The translations under genes and the position numbers were made by a program. The notes beneath the pieces were generated by a model. That model saw only the letters and a program-made list of their open reading frames with translations, made no database searches and was not told the DNA's origin. From Paracoccaceae bacterium (lineage in GTDB: Bacteria; Pseudomonadota; Alphaproteobacteria; Rhodobacterales; Rhodobacteraceae): a DNA stretch of 64,000 nt. The stretch lies in contig JAFGXY010000007.1 in assembly GCA_016936395.1 (NCBI GenBank), positions 42,839 to 106,838 of the forward strand, read 5' to 3'. Position 1 is the stretch's first letter. Each line of letters starts with the position of its first letter. Shown piece by piece: positions 25,968-35,231 of this stretch.

Positions 25968-27497
25968 CTAAATCAGCGTTCCGATCCAGACCCCGGCGGC
26001 CAGCATGGCCGAGGCGGACACGATCGTCCAGACCGGCCACATATTGCGAGCCTTTGGCATGGGCGCCGGGTGGTCGGCCTGCGCGATCAGGGCGGCTTCC
26101 ACCAGCCGCGGCAATTTGGGGCCAAAGCGGGCCAGAACCTGCGCCGTGCGGGTCAGGTCGCGCAACAGCGCCTTCGGGCCGATGCTTTGCTTGATATAGC
26201 TTTCGACAATCGGTTTGGCGACTTCCCAGATGTTGATCCGTGGGTCCAGACTGCGCGCAACGCCTTCGACCACCACCATGGTGCGTTGCAGCAAGATCAA
26301 CTCGGTCCGGGTTTCCATCCCGAAACGCTCGGTCACTTCGAACAGATAGGCCAGCAGTTTGGCCATCGATATCCGGCTGGCATCCATGCCGAAAATCGGC
26401 TCGCCGACCGCACGCAGGGCGCGGGCAAATTCGTCGATATCGCGGTCGGCGGGCACGTAACCAGCCTCGAAATGCACCTCGGCGACGCGGCGGTAATCCT
26501 TGCGAATGAAGCCAAACAGGATCTCGGCATAGACCCGGCGGGTGTATTCGTCGATCCGACCCATGATGCCAAAGTCATAGGCAATGATATTGCCATTCGC
26601 CGCCACCTTCAGGTTGCCCTGATGCATGTCAGCGTGGAAATAGCCATCGCGCAACGCGTGATTCAGGAACAGTTGCAAGACCCTTGTGCCCAGCACCCGG
26701 CGGTCATGACCGGCGGCATCCAGCAGGTCATTGTCATTCATGCCGATCCCTTCGGCCCAGTCCATCGTCATCACGCTGCGGCCGGACAGGTTCCAGATGA
26801 TCGACGGCACCTGAAAGCCAGCGTCATCCTTGGTATTGGCGGCAAATTCGGCCGCCGCACTCGATTCAAGGCGAAAGTCCAACTCGCCCTTCACCACGCC
26901 TTCAAAATGGCGGATCACGTCCAGGGGGCGCAGGCGGCGGGTGGCAGGCGACAGAAACTCAATGGCTTGCGCGGCAAGATAGAACGCGTCCAGATCCTTG
27001 GCAAAGGCACGCTCGATCCCGGGGCGCAGCACCTTGACCGCCACCTCGTGGCCACCATCCGCCAACCGAGCCTTGTGCACCTGCGCGATGGATGCAGCAG
27101 CGACGGGTTCGGAAAACTCGACAAAAACCTGATCGACCGGCACCTGAAGCTCTGCCCGGATCATCTTCTTGGCGACCTCGATCGGAAAGGGTGGCAACTG
27201 GTCTTGCAGATATTTCAACTGCACCGCCAATTCATCGCCCACGATATCAGGCCGGGTCGACAGGATCTGACCCAGCTTGATATACGCCGGACCCAGTGCC
27301 GTCAGCGCCCGTGTGGCCGGCGGCAGCGCCGGGTCACCTTGCAGGCCAAGCGGTTTGAACGGCCAACCCAGCACACGCGCGACGACCCTGATCCGGGGCG
27401 GTGCGCTGAACGCCTCAAGCACCGCACCGATGGCGCCTGTCCGTTCCAGCGTGGCCAGTGTCCGGATCAGGCGCCAGATATTATGAGGTCCGCGCAC
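25968..27497 (-). CDS. ubiB: UbiB, ABC1/ADCK-type protein for ubiquinone synthesis
   Basis: 509-residue atypical kinase-like protein needed for ubiquinone production. The family signature KxGQ is seen in AYIKLGQILSTRPDIVG, the kinase-like core has AAASIAQVHKARLADG with VAVKVLRPGIE, and the catalytic-loop region is DGYFHADMHQGNLKV followed by DFGIMGRID. Two C-terminal membrane helices end the protein. GTG at 27497 abuts the ubiE stop with no gap, so the two form an operon. Confidence 0.95.
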   Translation of the reverse strand: MRGPHNIWRLIRTLATLERTGAIGAVLEAFSAPPRIRVVARVLGWPFKPLGLQGDPALPPATRALTALGPAYIKLGQILSTRPDIVGDELAVQLKYLQDQLPPFPIEVAKKMIRAELQVPVDQVFVEFSEPVAAASIAQVHKARLADGGHEVAVKVLRPGIERAFAKDLDAFYLAAQAIEFLSPATRRLRPLDVIRHFEGVVKGELDFRLESSAAAEFAANTKDDAGFQVPSIIWNLSGRSVMTMDWAEGIGMNDNDLLDAAGHDRRVLGTRVLQLFLNHALRDGYFHADMHQGNLKVAANGNIIAYDFGIMGRIDEYTRRVYAEILFGFIRKDYRRVAEVHFEAGYVPADRDIDEFARALRAVGEPIFGMDASRISMAKLLAYLFEVTERFGMETRTELILLQRTMVVVEGVARSLDPRINIWEVAKPIVESYIKQSIGPKALLRDLTRTAQVLARFGPKLPRLVEAALIAQADHPAPMPKARNMWPVWTIVSASAMLAAGVWIGTLI

Positions 27498-28250
27498 TTA
27501 CAACTTCCACCCCGAATGAAGGGCCGCCACACCCATGGTCAGGTTGCGGTATTTCACCTGATCAAAGCCGGCTTTGCGGATCATCGCCGCAAAGGTCTCT
27601 TGATCGGGGAACTTGCGGATCGACTCGACCAGATACTGATAGCTGTCGCGATCCCCCGCCACGATCTGCCCCATCACGGGAATGACGTTGAAGGAATAAA
27701 GATCATAGACCTTTTGCATCAGGTCATTCGGAATCTGGCTGAACTCCAGCACCATCAGGCGGCCACCGGGGCGCAGCACGCGATATGCCTCGGCCAAGGC
27801 ATCCGCGATGCGCGTGACGTTCCGGATGCCGAAGCTGATGGTGTAGACGTCAAAACTGTTGTCGGCAAAGGGCAGTGCCATGGCGTCGCCCACCACCCAA
27901 TCCAGCCGGTCGGCCATGCTGTCAGCCTCGGCCCGCTGGCGCCCGGCAATCAGCATCGACTCGGTCATGTCGCAGACCACGGCTTCGGCCTCTGGCGCGC
28001 GTTTCAGGAAACGAAACGCCACATCGCCGGTGCCGCCCGCCACATCCAGCAACCGCTGGCCGGGGCGCGGGGTCAGCCAGTCCATCATCGCGTCTTTCCA
28101 CAACCGATGCACACCGCCCGACATCAGGTCATTCATGATGTCATATTTGCTGGCCACCCGCGTGAAGACGCCATGCACCATTCCGGCCTTGTCGGCCTCG
28201 GGCACGGTCTGATAGCCGAAATGCGTGGTGCTGTTGTCTTCGTTTGCCAT
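27498..28250 (-). CDS. ubiE: Demethylmenaquinone/ubiquinone C-methyltransferase UbiE
   Basis: 250-residue class I SAM methyltransferase for the C-methylation step of ubiquinone synthesis. Visible are [21 protein letters not shown], motif [14 protein letters not shown], and the [20 protein letters not shown] region. ATG at 28250 gives the family-typical N terminus; an upstream extension of 34 codons is not conserved-looking. Divergent from mutM across 113 bp, an arrangement common next to dnaA in alphaproteobacteria. Confidence 0.96.
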   Translation of the reverse strand: MANEDNSTTHFGYQTVPEADKAGMVHGVFTRVASKYDIMNDLMSGGVHRLWKDAMMDWLTPRPGQRLLDVAGGTGDVAFRFLKRAPEAEAVVCDMTESMLIAGRQRAEADSMADRLDWVVGDAMALPFADNSFDVYTISFGIRNVTRIADALAEAYRVLRPGGRLMVLEFSQIPNDLMQKVYDLYSFNVIPVMGQIVAGDRDSYQYLVESIRKFPDQETFAAMIRKAGFDQVKYRNLTMGVAALHSGWKL

Positions 28251-28363
28251 GGGTCTTGCCGTTCCTCTGTGCTCGCCTTTCTTATAGGCCGCAACCGCGC
28301 GGCTGCAATGCGTCCGCCTGTCCTTAATCCGGTCACGCCTCACTCTGGTCAAGAAGGTCCGCC

Positions 28364-29215
28364 ATGCCCGAAATGCCAGAAGTTGAAACTGTCCGCCGGG
28401 GGTTGCTGCCGGTGATGGAAGGCCAGATCATCACCCTGGCGCAGGTGAACCGCGACGGGCTGCGCCGGCCGTTTCCTGCGGACATGGCAGGGCGGCTGAC
28501 CGGCGCGCGGGTGTTGGGGCTGCGGCGGCGGTCAAAATACATCCTTGCCGATCTGTCGACCGCCGAGACGTTGCTGATCCACCTTGGCATGTCGGGACGG
28601 ATGCTGATTTCCGGACAGACACTGGGGGCGTTCCACCACGATCACCCGGCACCGCAAAAGCATGACCATGTGGTTCTACATATGGAAAACGGCGTGCGCG
28701 TCACCTTTAACGACGCGCGACGTTTTGGGGCCATGGACCTGATGCCCACGCTTGGGTCCGAGGGCCACGCGCTGTTGGCGGCCCTGGGGCCCGAGCCTTT
28801 GGGCAACGCCTTTGACGAGCGCTACCTTGTGTCCCGTCTGAAAGGCCGCAACACGCCGATCAAGTCGGCGCTGCTGGATCAGCACATCATCGCGGGGCTG
28901 GGCAATATATATGTGTGCGAAACACTGTTCCGTGCGGGCATTTCGCCACAAAAAAAGGCAGGCGATCTGTCCGAAAAGCACGCTGCGGGACTGGTTGCCA
29001 TCATCCGCGACGTGCTGACCGAGGCGATAGAGGCCGGCGGCAGCAGCTTGCGCGATTATCGCCAAGCCGATGGCGAGCTTGGATATTTCCAGCACAGCTT
29101 CAAGGTTTACAACCGCGAGGGCCAGCCCTGCCCCACCCAAGGCTGCACCGGAATTGTCAGCCGCGTCGTGCAATCGGGTCGCTCATCCTTCTATTGCCCG
29201 CAGTGTCAGCGTTGA
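28364..29215 (+). CDS. mutM: Formamidopyrimidine-DNA glycosylase MutM (Fpg)
   Basis: 283-residue bifunctional glycosylase/lyase that removes 8-oxoguanine. The N terminus MPEMPEVET gives the catalytic Pro2 and Glu3; the lysine in [11 protein letters not shown] matches the conserved Lys57 region; NDARRFG is present. The C-terminal zinc finger is C-x4-C-x16-C-x2-C. With mutY in the same window, both GO-repair glycosylases lie within 26 kb. Confidence 0.97.
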   Translation: MPEMPEVETVRRGLLPVMEGQIITLAQVNRDGLRRPFPADMAGRLTGARVLGLRRRSKYILADLSTAETLLIHLGMSGRMLISGQTLGAFHHDHPAPQKHDHVVLHMENGVRVTFNDARRFGAMDLMPTLGSEGHALLAALGPEPLGNAFDERYLVSRLKGRNTPIKSALLDQHIIAGLGNIYVCETLFRAGISPQKKAGDLSEKHAAGLVAIIRDVLTEAIEAGGSSLRDYRQADGELGYFQHSFKVYNREGQPCPTQGCTGIVSRVVQSGRSSFYCPQCQR

Positions 29216-29273
29216 CTTGCCATCAGGCAAGATGCTGCTAGGACTCGCGGTGCGCCCAACCGCGGAGTCTGCA

Positions 29274-30050
29274 ATGGCCTATGAAACGCTGATCGTCGAG
29301 GTCGAGGATGATGTCGCCCTGATCCGGATGAACCGTCCTGATGCGCTGAACGCGCTGAACTCAAAGCTGATGACCGAACTGTCGTCAGCCGTGCAAGCCG
29401 CAGACCGCAACGACAATGTGCGTGTCATTGTGCTCACCGGGTCGGAAAAAGCGTTTGCGGCTGGCGCTGATGTCAAGGAAATGGCCGGGAAAAGCTTTGT
29501 CGAGGTCTATTTCGACAACCTGTTCGGACCAGAGGCCGATGCGATCGCGCGCGTCCGCAAGCCCATGATCGCTGCTGTGTCGGGCTATTGCCTTGGGGGT
29601 GGCTGCGAATTGGCGATGATCTGCGATTTCATCATCGCCTCGGACACCGCCAAGTTCGGCCAGCCCGAGATCAACCTTGGCATTGTGGCCGGAATGGGTG
29701 GCACCCAGCGGTTGACCCGGTTTGTCGGCAAGTCCAAATCGATGGACATGCACCTGACGGGCCGCTTCATGGAGGTGGCCGAGGCCGAGCGTTGCGGGCT
29801 GGTATCGCGCGTGTTCCCTGCCAAGGATCTGATGGCCGAAGTGATGAAGATCGCCAAGAAGATTGCAGAAAAATCGCTGCTATCGACGATGGCCGCCAAG
29901 GAATGCGTGAACCGCGCCCAGGAAAGCGCGCTTTCGGAAGGTATCCTGTTTGAACGTCGCGTGTTCCACGCGCTGTTTGCAACCGAGGATCAGAAAGAGG
30001 GCATGGCCGCATTCATGGAAAAGCGCCAGCCGCAGTTCCGCGACAAGTAG
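29274..30050 (+). CDS. Enoyl-CoA hydratase
   Basis: 258-residue crotonase-fold enzyme that hydrates enoyl-CoA, most likely in fatty-acid or short-chain acyl-CoA degradation. The acyl-CoA pocket and oxyanion residues are seen in AFAAGADVKEMA and AVSGYCLGGGCELAM; both catalytic glutamates fit the hydratase pattern (GGGCEL and QPEINLG). ATG at 29274 is chosen because the 68 upstream in-frame codons overlap mutM. It lies 58 bp after mutM on the same strand. Confidence 0.93.
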   Translation: MAYETLIVEVEDDVALIRMNRPDALNALNSKLMTELSSAVQAADRNDNVRVIVLTGSEKAFAAGADVKEMAGKSFVEVYFDNLFGPEADAIARVRKPMIAAVSGYCLGGGCELAMICDFIIASDTAKFGQPEINLGIVAGMGGTQRLTRFVGKSKSMDMHLTGRFMEVAEAERCGLVSRVFPAKDLMAEVMKIAKKIAEKSLLSTMAAKECVNRAQESALSEGILFERRVFHALFATEDQKEGMAAFMEKRQPQFRDK

Positions 30051-30114
30051 CATTTTCTGGTTGCCTTTCGGGTGCAGTCGTCTTATTCGCCACCCCACAT
30101 GCGCGTGGGCCCGC

Positions 30115-30201
30115 TTAGGCAAGAATCATCCCCTCCTATAGGGTGGGGCCTTGGGTCTTTCGTGCAATCGCATTGAAACAGACCCAAGGAAACACCGCCC
30201 G
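30115..30201 (+). promoter_or_regulatory. rpsT leader: putative promoter and hairpin covering the ribosome-binding site
   Basis: A -10-like TATAGG (30137-30142) follows a weak -35 (TTAGGC, 30115-30120) with 16-bp spacing. A perfect 9-bp inverted repeat pairs CCTTGGGTC (30149-30157) with GACCCAAGG (30181-30189); smaller pairs (CAAT/ATTG) can extend it. The 3' arm contains the AAGG of the AAGGA ribosome-binding site at 30186-30190, so folding would hide it. Autogenous control by S20 is a reasonable inference, not shown. Confidence 0.55.
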
Positions 30202-30477
30202 ATGGCAAACACTGAACAGTCCAAGAAACGCGCCCGCCAGTCCGAGGCGCGCTATGCCGTGAACAAGGCGCGTCGTTCGCGCATTCGTACCTATGTCCGC
30301 AAGGTTGAAGAAGCGATTGCTTCCGGCAATTCCGAAGCGGCGGTTGCAGCCATGAAACTGGCCCAGCCCGAGCTTGCCCGCGGCGTCACCAAAGGCGTGA
30401 TGCACAAGAACACCGTATCGCGCAAAATCTCGCGGCTGACATCGCGCGTCAAGGCGCTCGCAACGTCTGTCGTCTGA
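30202..30477 (+). CDS. rpsT: 30S ribosomal protein S20
   Basis: 91-residue primary 16S rRNA-binding protein of the small subunit. The basic N terminus ([20 protein letters not shown]) and C-terminal [19 protein letters not shown] are family signatures. The gene is single, with its own structured leader and a strong terminator, between the enoyl-CoA hydratase and dnaA as in many alphaproteobacteria. Confidence 0.98.
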   Translation: MANTEQSKKRARQSEARYAVNKARRSRIRTYVRKVEEAIASGNSEAAVAAMKLAQPELARGVTKGVMHKNTVSRKISRLTSRVKALATSVV

Positions 30478-30510
30478 GTCGCAAAAACCGGTTACAGTTT
30501 TTTCATGTCA

Positions 30511-30540
30511 AGGGCGTCCCGATCACGGGACGCCCTTTTT
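30511..30540 (+). terminator. Intrinsic terminator of rpsT
   Basis: Perfect 11-bp stem (AGGGCGTCCCG with CGGGACGCCCT, 30511-30521 and 30526-30536), ATCA loop, then a T-run. The best intrinsic terminator in the window. Confidence 0.92.
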
Positions 30541-31009
30541 GCGCACGCGATCGTGATTCAAAGCAGATTTTCCGCCCGGCGTTGCTGATTTGTCGGAGGC
30601 CTCGGATTCGGTTCGGGCAAAGCTCTGTCAACATCATAGTTCGGTTGCGAAGGCCGTCACCGGCTTGCTAGTTTGACCGAGCGATTCACTACGTCTTGGG
30701 GGACATGACGGGATCTGAAGCACAAACCAGACGGGACTTGCTGCCGCTTTACCGTTTTATTCGTGCGATAGATCAACAAGTTATGCTGTTTGCGGCTTTC
30801 CGCACTCGGGCAGATCAGGACGGCGACAGTTACTTTCTGTTGCCGCATTTGATCTGTGTTGTGTTTATCCCGGTCTTCTGGGCCACCGTTGCGACACTTG
30901 TGCCGCAACGGTGTCGTTCAGAGTATTCTGGAGAATTGCATGTTGGTGCGTGAAAAACAGTCCCATACGCGAAAGCGGAATGCGCGGACGGAAAAACAGG
31001 TCGAGGCGA
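30541..31009 (+). promoter_or_regulatory. dnaA upstream control region
   Basis: 469 bp without a supported gene. Three GANTC sites, the CcrM methylation target, cluster at 30555-30559, 30605-30609 and 30683-30687. A perfect 10-bp inverted repeat (CACCGTTGCG, 30884-30893, with its complement at 30904-30913) ends 96 bp before the dnaA start and encloses a small CAC-TT-GTG hairpin. No DnaA box close to TTATCCACA was seen, so an origin is not claimed. An 85-codon frame at 30696-30953 has no protein-like features. Confidence 0.5.
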
Positions 31010-32377
31010 ATGACGAACGACGCATGGGGACAGGTTCGGGAAGAACTGATCAAGAGAGTCGGCGAGAACAACTATACGACCTGGATCGAACCGCTGCGTC
31101 TGTCGCATCTGAAAAACGGTGTGGCCCGGTTCGAGGTGCCCACGACTTTCTTCGGCGATTGGGTGTCACGCAATTTTTCCGATCACATTCGGGGCCAGTT
31201 GGCTGTTGCCGGCGCGCCGGTTGACCGTGTCGAATTCACCGTTGCAGCCCAAACCGCTGCCAACCCAACGGCGGCCAAGTCTGCCCAGCGGTCTGCGCAA
31301 AAGATGAACGGCACGCGAGAGGCCATTCCGGACGAGCTGACGGGGGCGCAGCTTGAAACCCGCTTTACCTTCGACAGCTTCGTGGTCGGCAAACCCAACG
31401 AGCTTGCCCATGCCGCAGCTCGTCGTGTGGCAGAGGGCGGGCCGGTGACCTTCAACCCGCTGTTCCTTTATGGGGGCGTCGGTCTGGGCAAGACCCATCT
31501 GATGCATGCCATGGTGCATGAGCTGAAGCAAAGCCGTCCGGATTTGCGGGTGCTTTACCTGTCGGCCGAGCAGTTCATGTATCGCTTTGTGCAGGCGCTG
31601 CGCGACAAGCAGATCATGAACTTCAAGGAGTTGTTCCGCTCGGTCGATGTGCTGATGGTGGATGATGTGCAGTTCATCGCCGGCAAGGACAGCACGCAGG
31701 AAGAATTTTTCCACACATTCAACGCCTTGGTCGACAACAACAAGCAGATCGTGCTGTCCGCTGATCGCGCGCCGGGCGAGATCAAGGATCTGGAAGAGCG
31801 GATCCGCTCGCGCCTGCAATCGGGGCTGGTGGTTGACCTGCATCCCACCGATTACGAGCTGCGTCTGGGCATCCTTCAGGCCAAGCTTGACCATTACGCA
31901 GGGCAATACCGCGGCCTGACCCTTGCGCCAGGGGTGCTGGAGTTTCTGGCGCATCGGATCACAACGAATGTCCGGGTTCTGGAAGGCGCGCTGATGCGGC
32001 TTTTCGCCTTTGCCTCTCTGGTGGGGCGCGAGATCAATCTGGATCTGGTGCAGGAATGTCTGTCCGATATCCTGCGGTCGTCAGACAAGCGCCTGACCAT
32101 CGAAGAGATTCAGCGCAAGGTGGCCGAGCATTACAATGTCCGCCTGTCCGACATGATCGGGCCAAAACGCCTGCGTACCATCGCGCGGCCGCGTCAGGTG
32201 GCCATGTATCTGTCCAAACAGATGACCAGCCGCAGCCTGCCCGAGATCGGGCGGCGGTTTGGCGGGCGCGACCACACCACCATCATGCACGGCATCCGCA
32301 AGATCGAAGAGTTGATGGCGGCAGATGGCCAGATGGCCGATGATGTGCAGCTTTTGAAACGGCTGCTGCAAAGCTGA
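31010..32377 (+). CDS. dnaA: Chromosomal replication initiator DnaA
   Basis: 455-residue replication initiator. Domain I is at the N terminus (VREELIKRVGENNYTTWIEP); the AAA+ core has Walker A GGVGLGKTH at 155-163 and Walker B VLMVDDVQF; domain IV carries the DnaA signature GRRFGGRDHTTIMHGI. ATG at 31010 begins the family-typical N terminus; a 33-codon extension upstream is Arg-rich and unsupported. dnaN follows after 126 bp. Confidence 0.98.
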   Translation: MTNDAWGQVREELIKRVGENNYTTWIEPLRLSHLKNGVARFEVPTTFFGDWVSRNFSDHIRGQLAVAGAPVDRVEFTVAAQTAANPTAAKSAQRSAQKMNGTREAIPDELTGAQLETRFTFDSFVVGKPNELAHAAARRVAEGGPVTFNPLFLYGGVGLGKTHLMHAMVHELKQSRPDLRVLYLSAEQFMYRFVQALRDKQIMNFKELFRSVDVLMVDDVQFIAGKDSTQEEFFHTFNALVDNNKQIVLSADRAPGEIKDLEERIRSRLQSGLVVDLHPTDYELRLGILQAKLDHYAGQYRGLTLAPGVLEFLAHRITTNVRVLEGALMRLFAFASLVGREINLDLVQECLSDILRSSDKRLTIEEIQRKVAEHYNVRLSDMIGPKRLRTIARPRQVAMYLSKQMTSRSLPEIGRRFGGRDHTTIMHGIRKIEELMAADGQMADDVQLLKRLLQS

Positions 32378-32503
32378 GGGGCTGAGGTGCCGTCGGGGCC
32401 TTGACCTTGGCGGCAAAGCCACACACTGTCGGCTAAAGCACTTGTGAAGCTGCGAAAGCTGGGTATTGTCGGCGTCCCTAACGGCCCGGCAGGGGGATGG
32501 ATG

Positions 32504-33622
32504 ATGAAGCTTTCGATCGAACGTGGCACGCTGCTCAAGGCGCTGTCCCAGGCGCAATCCGTGGTGGAACGGCGCAACACAATTCCGATCCTCGCCAATG
32601 TGCTGATCGAGGCCGAGGGTGCGCAAGTGTCATTCCGCGCCACCGATCTGGATATCGAGGTGGTGGACCGCGCGCCCGCGATGGTCGAGCGCCCGGGTGC
32701 CACCACGGTTTCGGCGGTGATGCTGCATGAAATCGTGCGCAAACTGCCTGACGGTGCGCTGGTGAACCTGACGGAAGACCCCGCCTCGGGGCGGCTGACG
32801 ATCATGGCGGGGCGGTCAACCTTCAGCCTTGCCACCTTGCCGAAAGAAGATTTTCCGGTGATGGCAACATCGGAATATTCGTCAAACTTCTCGGCCCCGG
32901 CCCCTGCCTTGCGGCGGCTGTTCGACAAGGCAAAGTTCGCGATCTCGACCGAAGAGACGCGCTATTACCTGAACGGCGTCTATATGCACATCGCGACGGG
33001 CGAAGACGGCCCGGTGCTGCGTTGCGTGGCCACCGATGGCCACCGCCTGGCGCGGATCGATACAGCGCTGCCCGAAGGCGCAACCGGCATGCCCGGTGTG
33101 ATCGTGCCGCGCAAGACCGTGGCCGAATTGCGCAAACTGCTGGATGATGACGAGGCCACGATTGCGGTGTCGGTCAGTGAAACCAAGGTCCGCTTTGCCA
33201 CGCCGGCGATCGTGCTGACCTCGAAGGTCATCGACGGCACCTTCCCCGACTATACCCGCGTGATCCCGACCGGAAACACCCGGCGACTTGAGGTGGACGC
33301 GGCCGAATTTGCCAAGGCGGTGGACCGTGTGGCCACCGTGTCCAGCGAACGCTCACGCGCGGTGAAACTGTCGCTGGACGAAGACCGTCTGATCCTGTCG
33401 GTGAACGCCCCCGATTCCGGCGCGGCCGAGGAAGAGTTGGCCGTCGCCTATGGCGATGAGCGGCTGGAGATCGGCTTCAACGCCAAGTATCTGCTGGAAA
33501 TCGCCAGTCAGGTGGACCGGGAGAACGCGGTGTTCCTGTTCAACTCGTCGGGTGACCCCACCCTGATGCGCGAAGGCAATGACACCAGCGCGATCTATGT
33601 CGTGATGCCAATGCGCGTGTAA
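32504..33622 (+). CDS. dnaN: DNA polymerase III sliding clamp (beta subunit)
   Basis: 372-residue beta clamp, three clamp domains, normal length. N terminus MKLSIERGTLLKALSQAQSV, RNTIPILANV and the C-terminal YVVMPMRV are family signatures. ATG at 32504 was chosen: AGGGGG at 32491-32496 is seven bases away; an ATG at 32501 is an alternative. Between dnaA and recF, as is usual. Confidence 0.98.
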   Translation: MKLSIERGTLLKALSQAQSVVERRNTIPILANVLIEAEGAQVSFRATDLDIEVVDRAPAMVERPGATTVSAVMLHEIVRKLPDGALVNLTEDPASGRLTIMAGRSTFSLATLPKEDFPVMATSEYSSNFSAPAPALRRLFDKAKFAISTEETRYYLNGVYMHIATGEDGPVLRCVATDGHRLARIDTALPEGATGMPGVIVPRKTVAELRKLLDDDEATIAVSVSETKVRFATPAIVLTSKVIDGTFPDYTRVIPTGNTRRLEVDAAEFAKAVDRVATVSSERSRAVKLSLDEDRLILSVNAPDSGAAEEELAVAYGDERLEIGFNAKYLLEIASQVDRENAVFLFNSSGDPTLMREGNDTSAIYVVMPMRV

Positions 33623-33634
33623 CCGGCGGTAACG

Positions 33635-33685
33635 GCGGGGGGCCTGCCCCCCGCACCCCCCGGGATATTTTTGGAAAGAGAAAGA
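33635..33685 (+). terminator. GC hairpin plus diverged intergenic repeat between dnaN and recF
   Basis: Perfect 8-bp stem GCGGGGGG/CCCCCCGC (33635-33642, 33647-33654) with a 4-base loop, followed by a GGGATATTTTTGGAAAGAG segment that resembles the intergenic repeat at 55359-55388. It may attenuate transcription into recF. Confidence 0.5.
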
Positions 33686-33695
33686 GGGGCTGCGC

Positions 33696-34784
33696 GTGGC
33701 TGGGCTTGCGATCAGGTCGCTGGTGCTGTCGCAGTTTCGCAGCCATCGGCTGACCCGGCTGGTGTTTGACGGGCGGCCGGTGGCTTTGCATGGGCCAAAC
33801 GGGGCGGGCAAGACCAATATTCTGGAGGCGGTGTCGCTGCTGTCACCGGGGCGCGGGCTGCGTCGGGCCGCGACCGAGGACCTGGCACGACGGCCAGAGA
33901 GGATTGGCTGGAAGATTGCGTCCGATGTGGCTGGGTTGGACGCAGCGCATGAGGTTGCAACCTTCGCGACCGGCAGCGAAGCGCGCGTGGTGCGGATTGA
34001 CGGCAAGGCGGCCACGCAGGTCATGCTGGGACGGGTGCTGCGCATCCTGTGGCTGGTGCCCGCGATGGACCGGCTGTGGATCGAGGCTGCCGAAGGGCGA
34101 CGGCGGTTTCTGGACCGGATCACCCTGAGTTTCGTGCCCGACCATGCCGAGGCGGTTCTGACCTACGACAAGGCGATGCGTGAGCGTAACCGGTTGCTGA
34201 AGGATCAGGTCAGCGACCCGCATTGGTATGGCGTGATGGAAGCGCGCATGGCCGAGGCCGCCGCGCTGATCGACGCGAACCGCGCGGCGGCCCTGTCGCG
34301 GCTGGCAGCAGCGCAGGACGGGGCCGAGACCGCCTTTCCCCGCGCCGACCTGACGCTGGTGCACCCCGAGGGCCACGCCCCCGACCTTGCCCTGGCATTG
34401 GCCGAAGGGCGGCGGCGCGATATGGCCGCAGGGCGCACCTTGCAAGGGCCGCATCGGGTGGATCTGGCCGCTGTCTTTGCCGTCAAGGGCGTTGCGGCCG
34501 AGCAATGTTCGACCGGCGAGCAAAAGGCCTTGCTGATCAGCCTGATCCTTGCCAATGCGCGGGCCCTGGCGACCGATCTGGGGCGGGCCCCGGTCTTGCT
34601 GCTGGATGAGGTGGCGGCACATCTGGACGCAGGTCGCCGGGCGGCGCTTTATGACGAAATTTGCGCGCTCGGCGCCCAGGCCCTGATGACCGGCACCGAA
34701 CCGGCGCTGTTTGACAGTCTGGGGGCGCGGGCGCAAAGCTTGGCAGTGTCGGAGGACGGCGGCGTGTCGGAGGTGACGGGATGA
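33696..34784 (+). CDS. recF: DNA replication and repair protein RecF
   Basis: 362-residue SMC-like ATPase loading RecA at gaps. Walker A is GPNGAGKTNILEA, the ABC signature CSTGEQKALLISLILA, and Walker B VLLLDEVAAHLD. GTG at 33696 gives the family-typical N terminus LAIRSLVLSQFRSH. The stop overlaps the next start as ATGA. Confidence 0.96.
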   Translation: MAGLAIRSLVLSQFRSHRLTRLVFDGRPVALHGPNGAGKTNILEAVSLLSPGRGLRRAATEDLARRPERIGWKIASDVAGLDAAHEVATFATGSEARVVRIDGKAATQVMLGRVLRILWLVPAMDRLWIEAAEGRRRFLDRITLSFVPDHAEAVLTYDKAMRERNRLLKDQVSDPHWYGVMEARMAEAAALIDANRAAALSRLAAAQDGAETAFPRADLTLVHPEGHAPDLALALAEGRRRDMAAGRTLQGPHRVDLAAVFAVKGVAAEQCSTGEQKALLISLILANARALATDLGRAPVLLLDEVAAHLDAGRRAALYDEICALGAQALMTGTEPALFDSLGARAQSLAVSEDGGVSEVTG

Positions 34785-35224
34785 CGGCGCAGAAGGTTGG
34801 GGCACAGCGGGTGTCTCTGATCACGCTGGGTGTGACCGATCTGGTGGCGGCGCGGGCGTTTTATGCGCGACTTGGCTGGGTCGAGCATCGCGAGAGCCGG
34901 CAGGACGTGGCGTTTTTCCAGATGCAGGGGGCGGCACTGGCGCTGTTCGGGCGCGCGGACTTGGCCGCGGATCAGGGCCGACCGGGCGCGCAGTTGGGGT
35001 CGGGGGCGGTGACGCTTGCCCAGAACTTTGCCACCGAGGCCGAGGTCGATGCCGCATTCGGGGCGGCTTTGGATGCAGGGGCCACGGCGCTGAAGCGGCC
35101 CGAGACGGTGTTCTGGGGCGGCTACTCCGGCTATTGGGCCGATGCCGATGGCCATGTCTGGGAAGTAGCGATGAACCCGTTCTGGACCTTGAACCCCGAT
35201 GGCAGCCTGACCTTGCCCGAGTGA
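34781..35224 (+). CDS. VOC-family (glyoxalase-fold) protein
   Basis: 147 residues with two beta-alpha-beta-beta-beta motifs: SLITLGVTDLVAARAFYARLGW, then the second half ending FWGGYSGYWADADGHVWEVA. The glutamate in HVWEVA fits a metal ligand of the fold. VOC proteins range from lyases to dioxygenases and resistance proteins, so substrate is unknown. Translationally coupled to recF by ATGA. Confidence 0.88.
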   Translation: MTAQKVGAQRVSLITLGVTDLVAARAFYARLGWVEHRESRQDVAFFQMQGAALALFGRADLAADQGRPGAQLGSGAVTLAQNFATEAEVDAAFGAALDAGATALKRPETVFWGGYSGYWADADGHVWEVAMNPFWTLNPDGSLTLPE

Positions 35225-35231
35225 CAATCAG

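Noticed and set aside
25908..28415. 835-codon open frame on the plus strand
   Set aside because: Antisense to ubiB and ubiE, which have full family motifs. Long antisense frames are expected with this codon bias, and the product is a His/Gln-rich composition with no domain.
30696..30953. 85-codon frame upstream of dnaA
   Set aside because: No family resemblance or ribosome-binding site, and it overlaps the inverted repeat region.
30541..31009. Replication origin next to dnaA
   Set aside because: No clear DnaA boxes or AT-rich unwinding tract; alphaproteobacterial origins often lie elsewhere. A GC-skew plot would decide.
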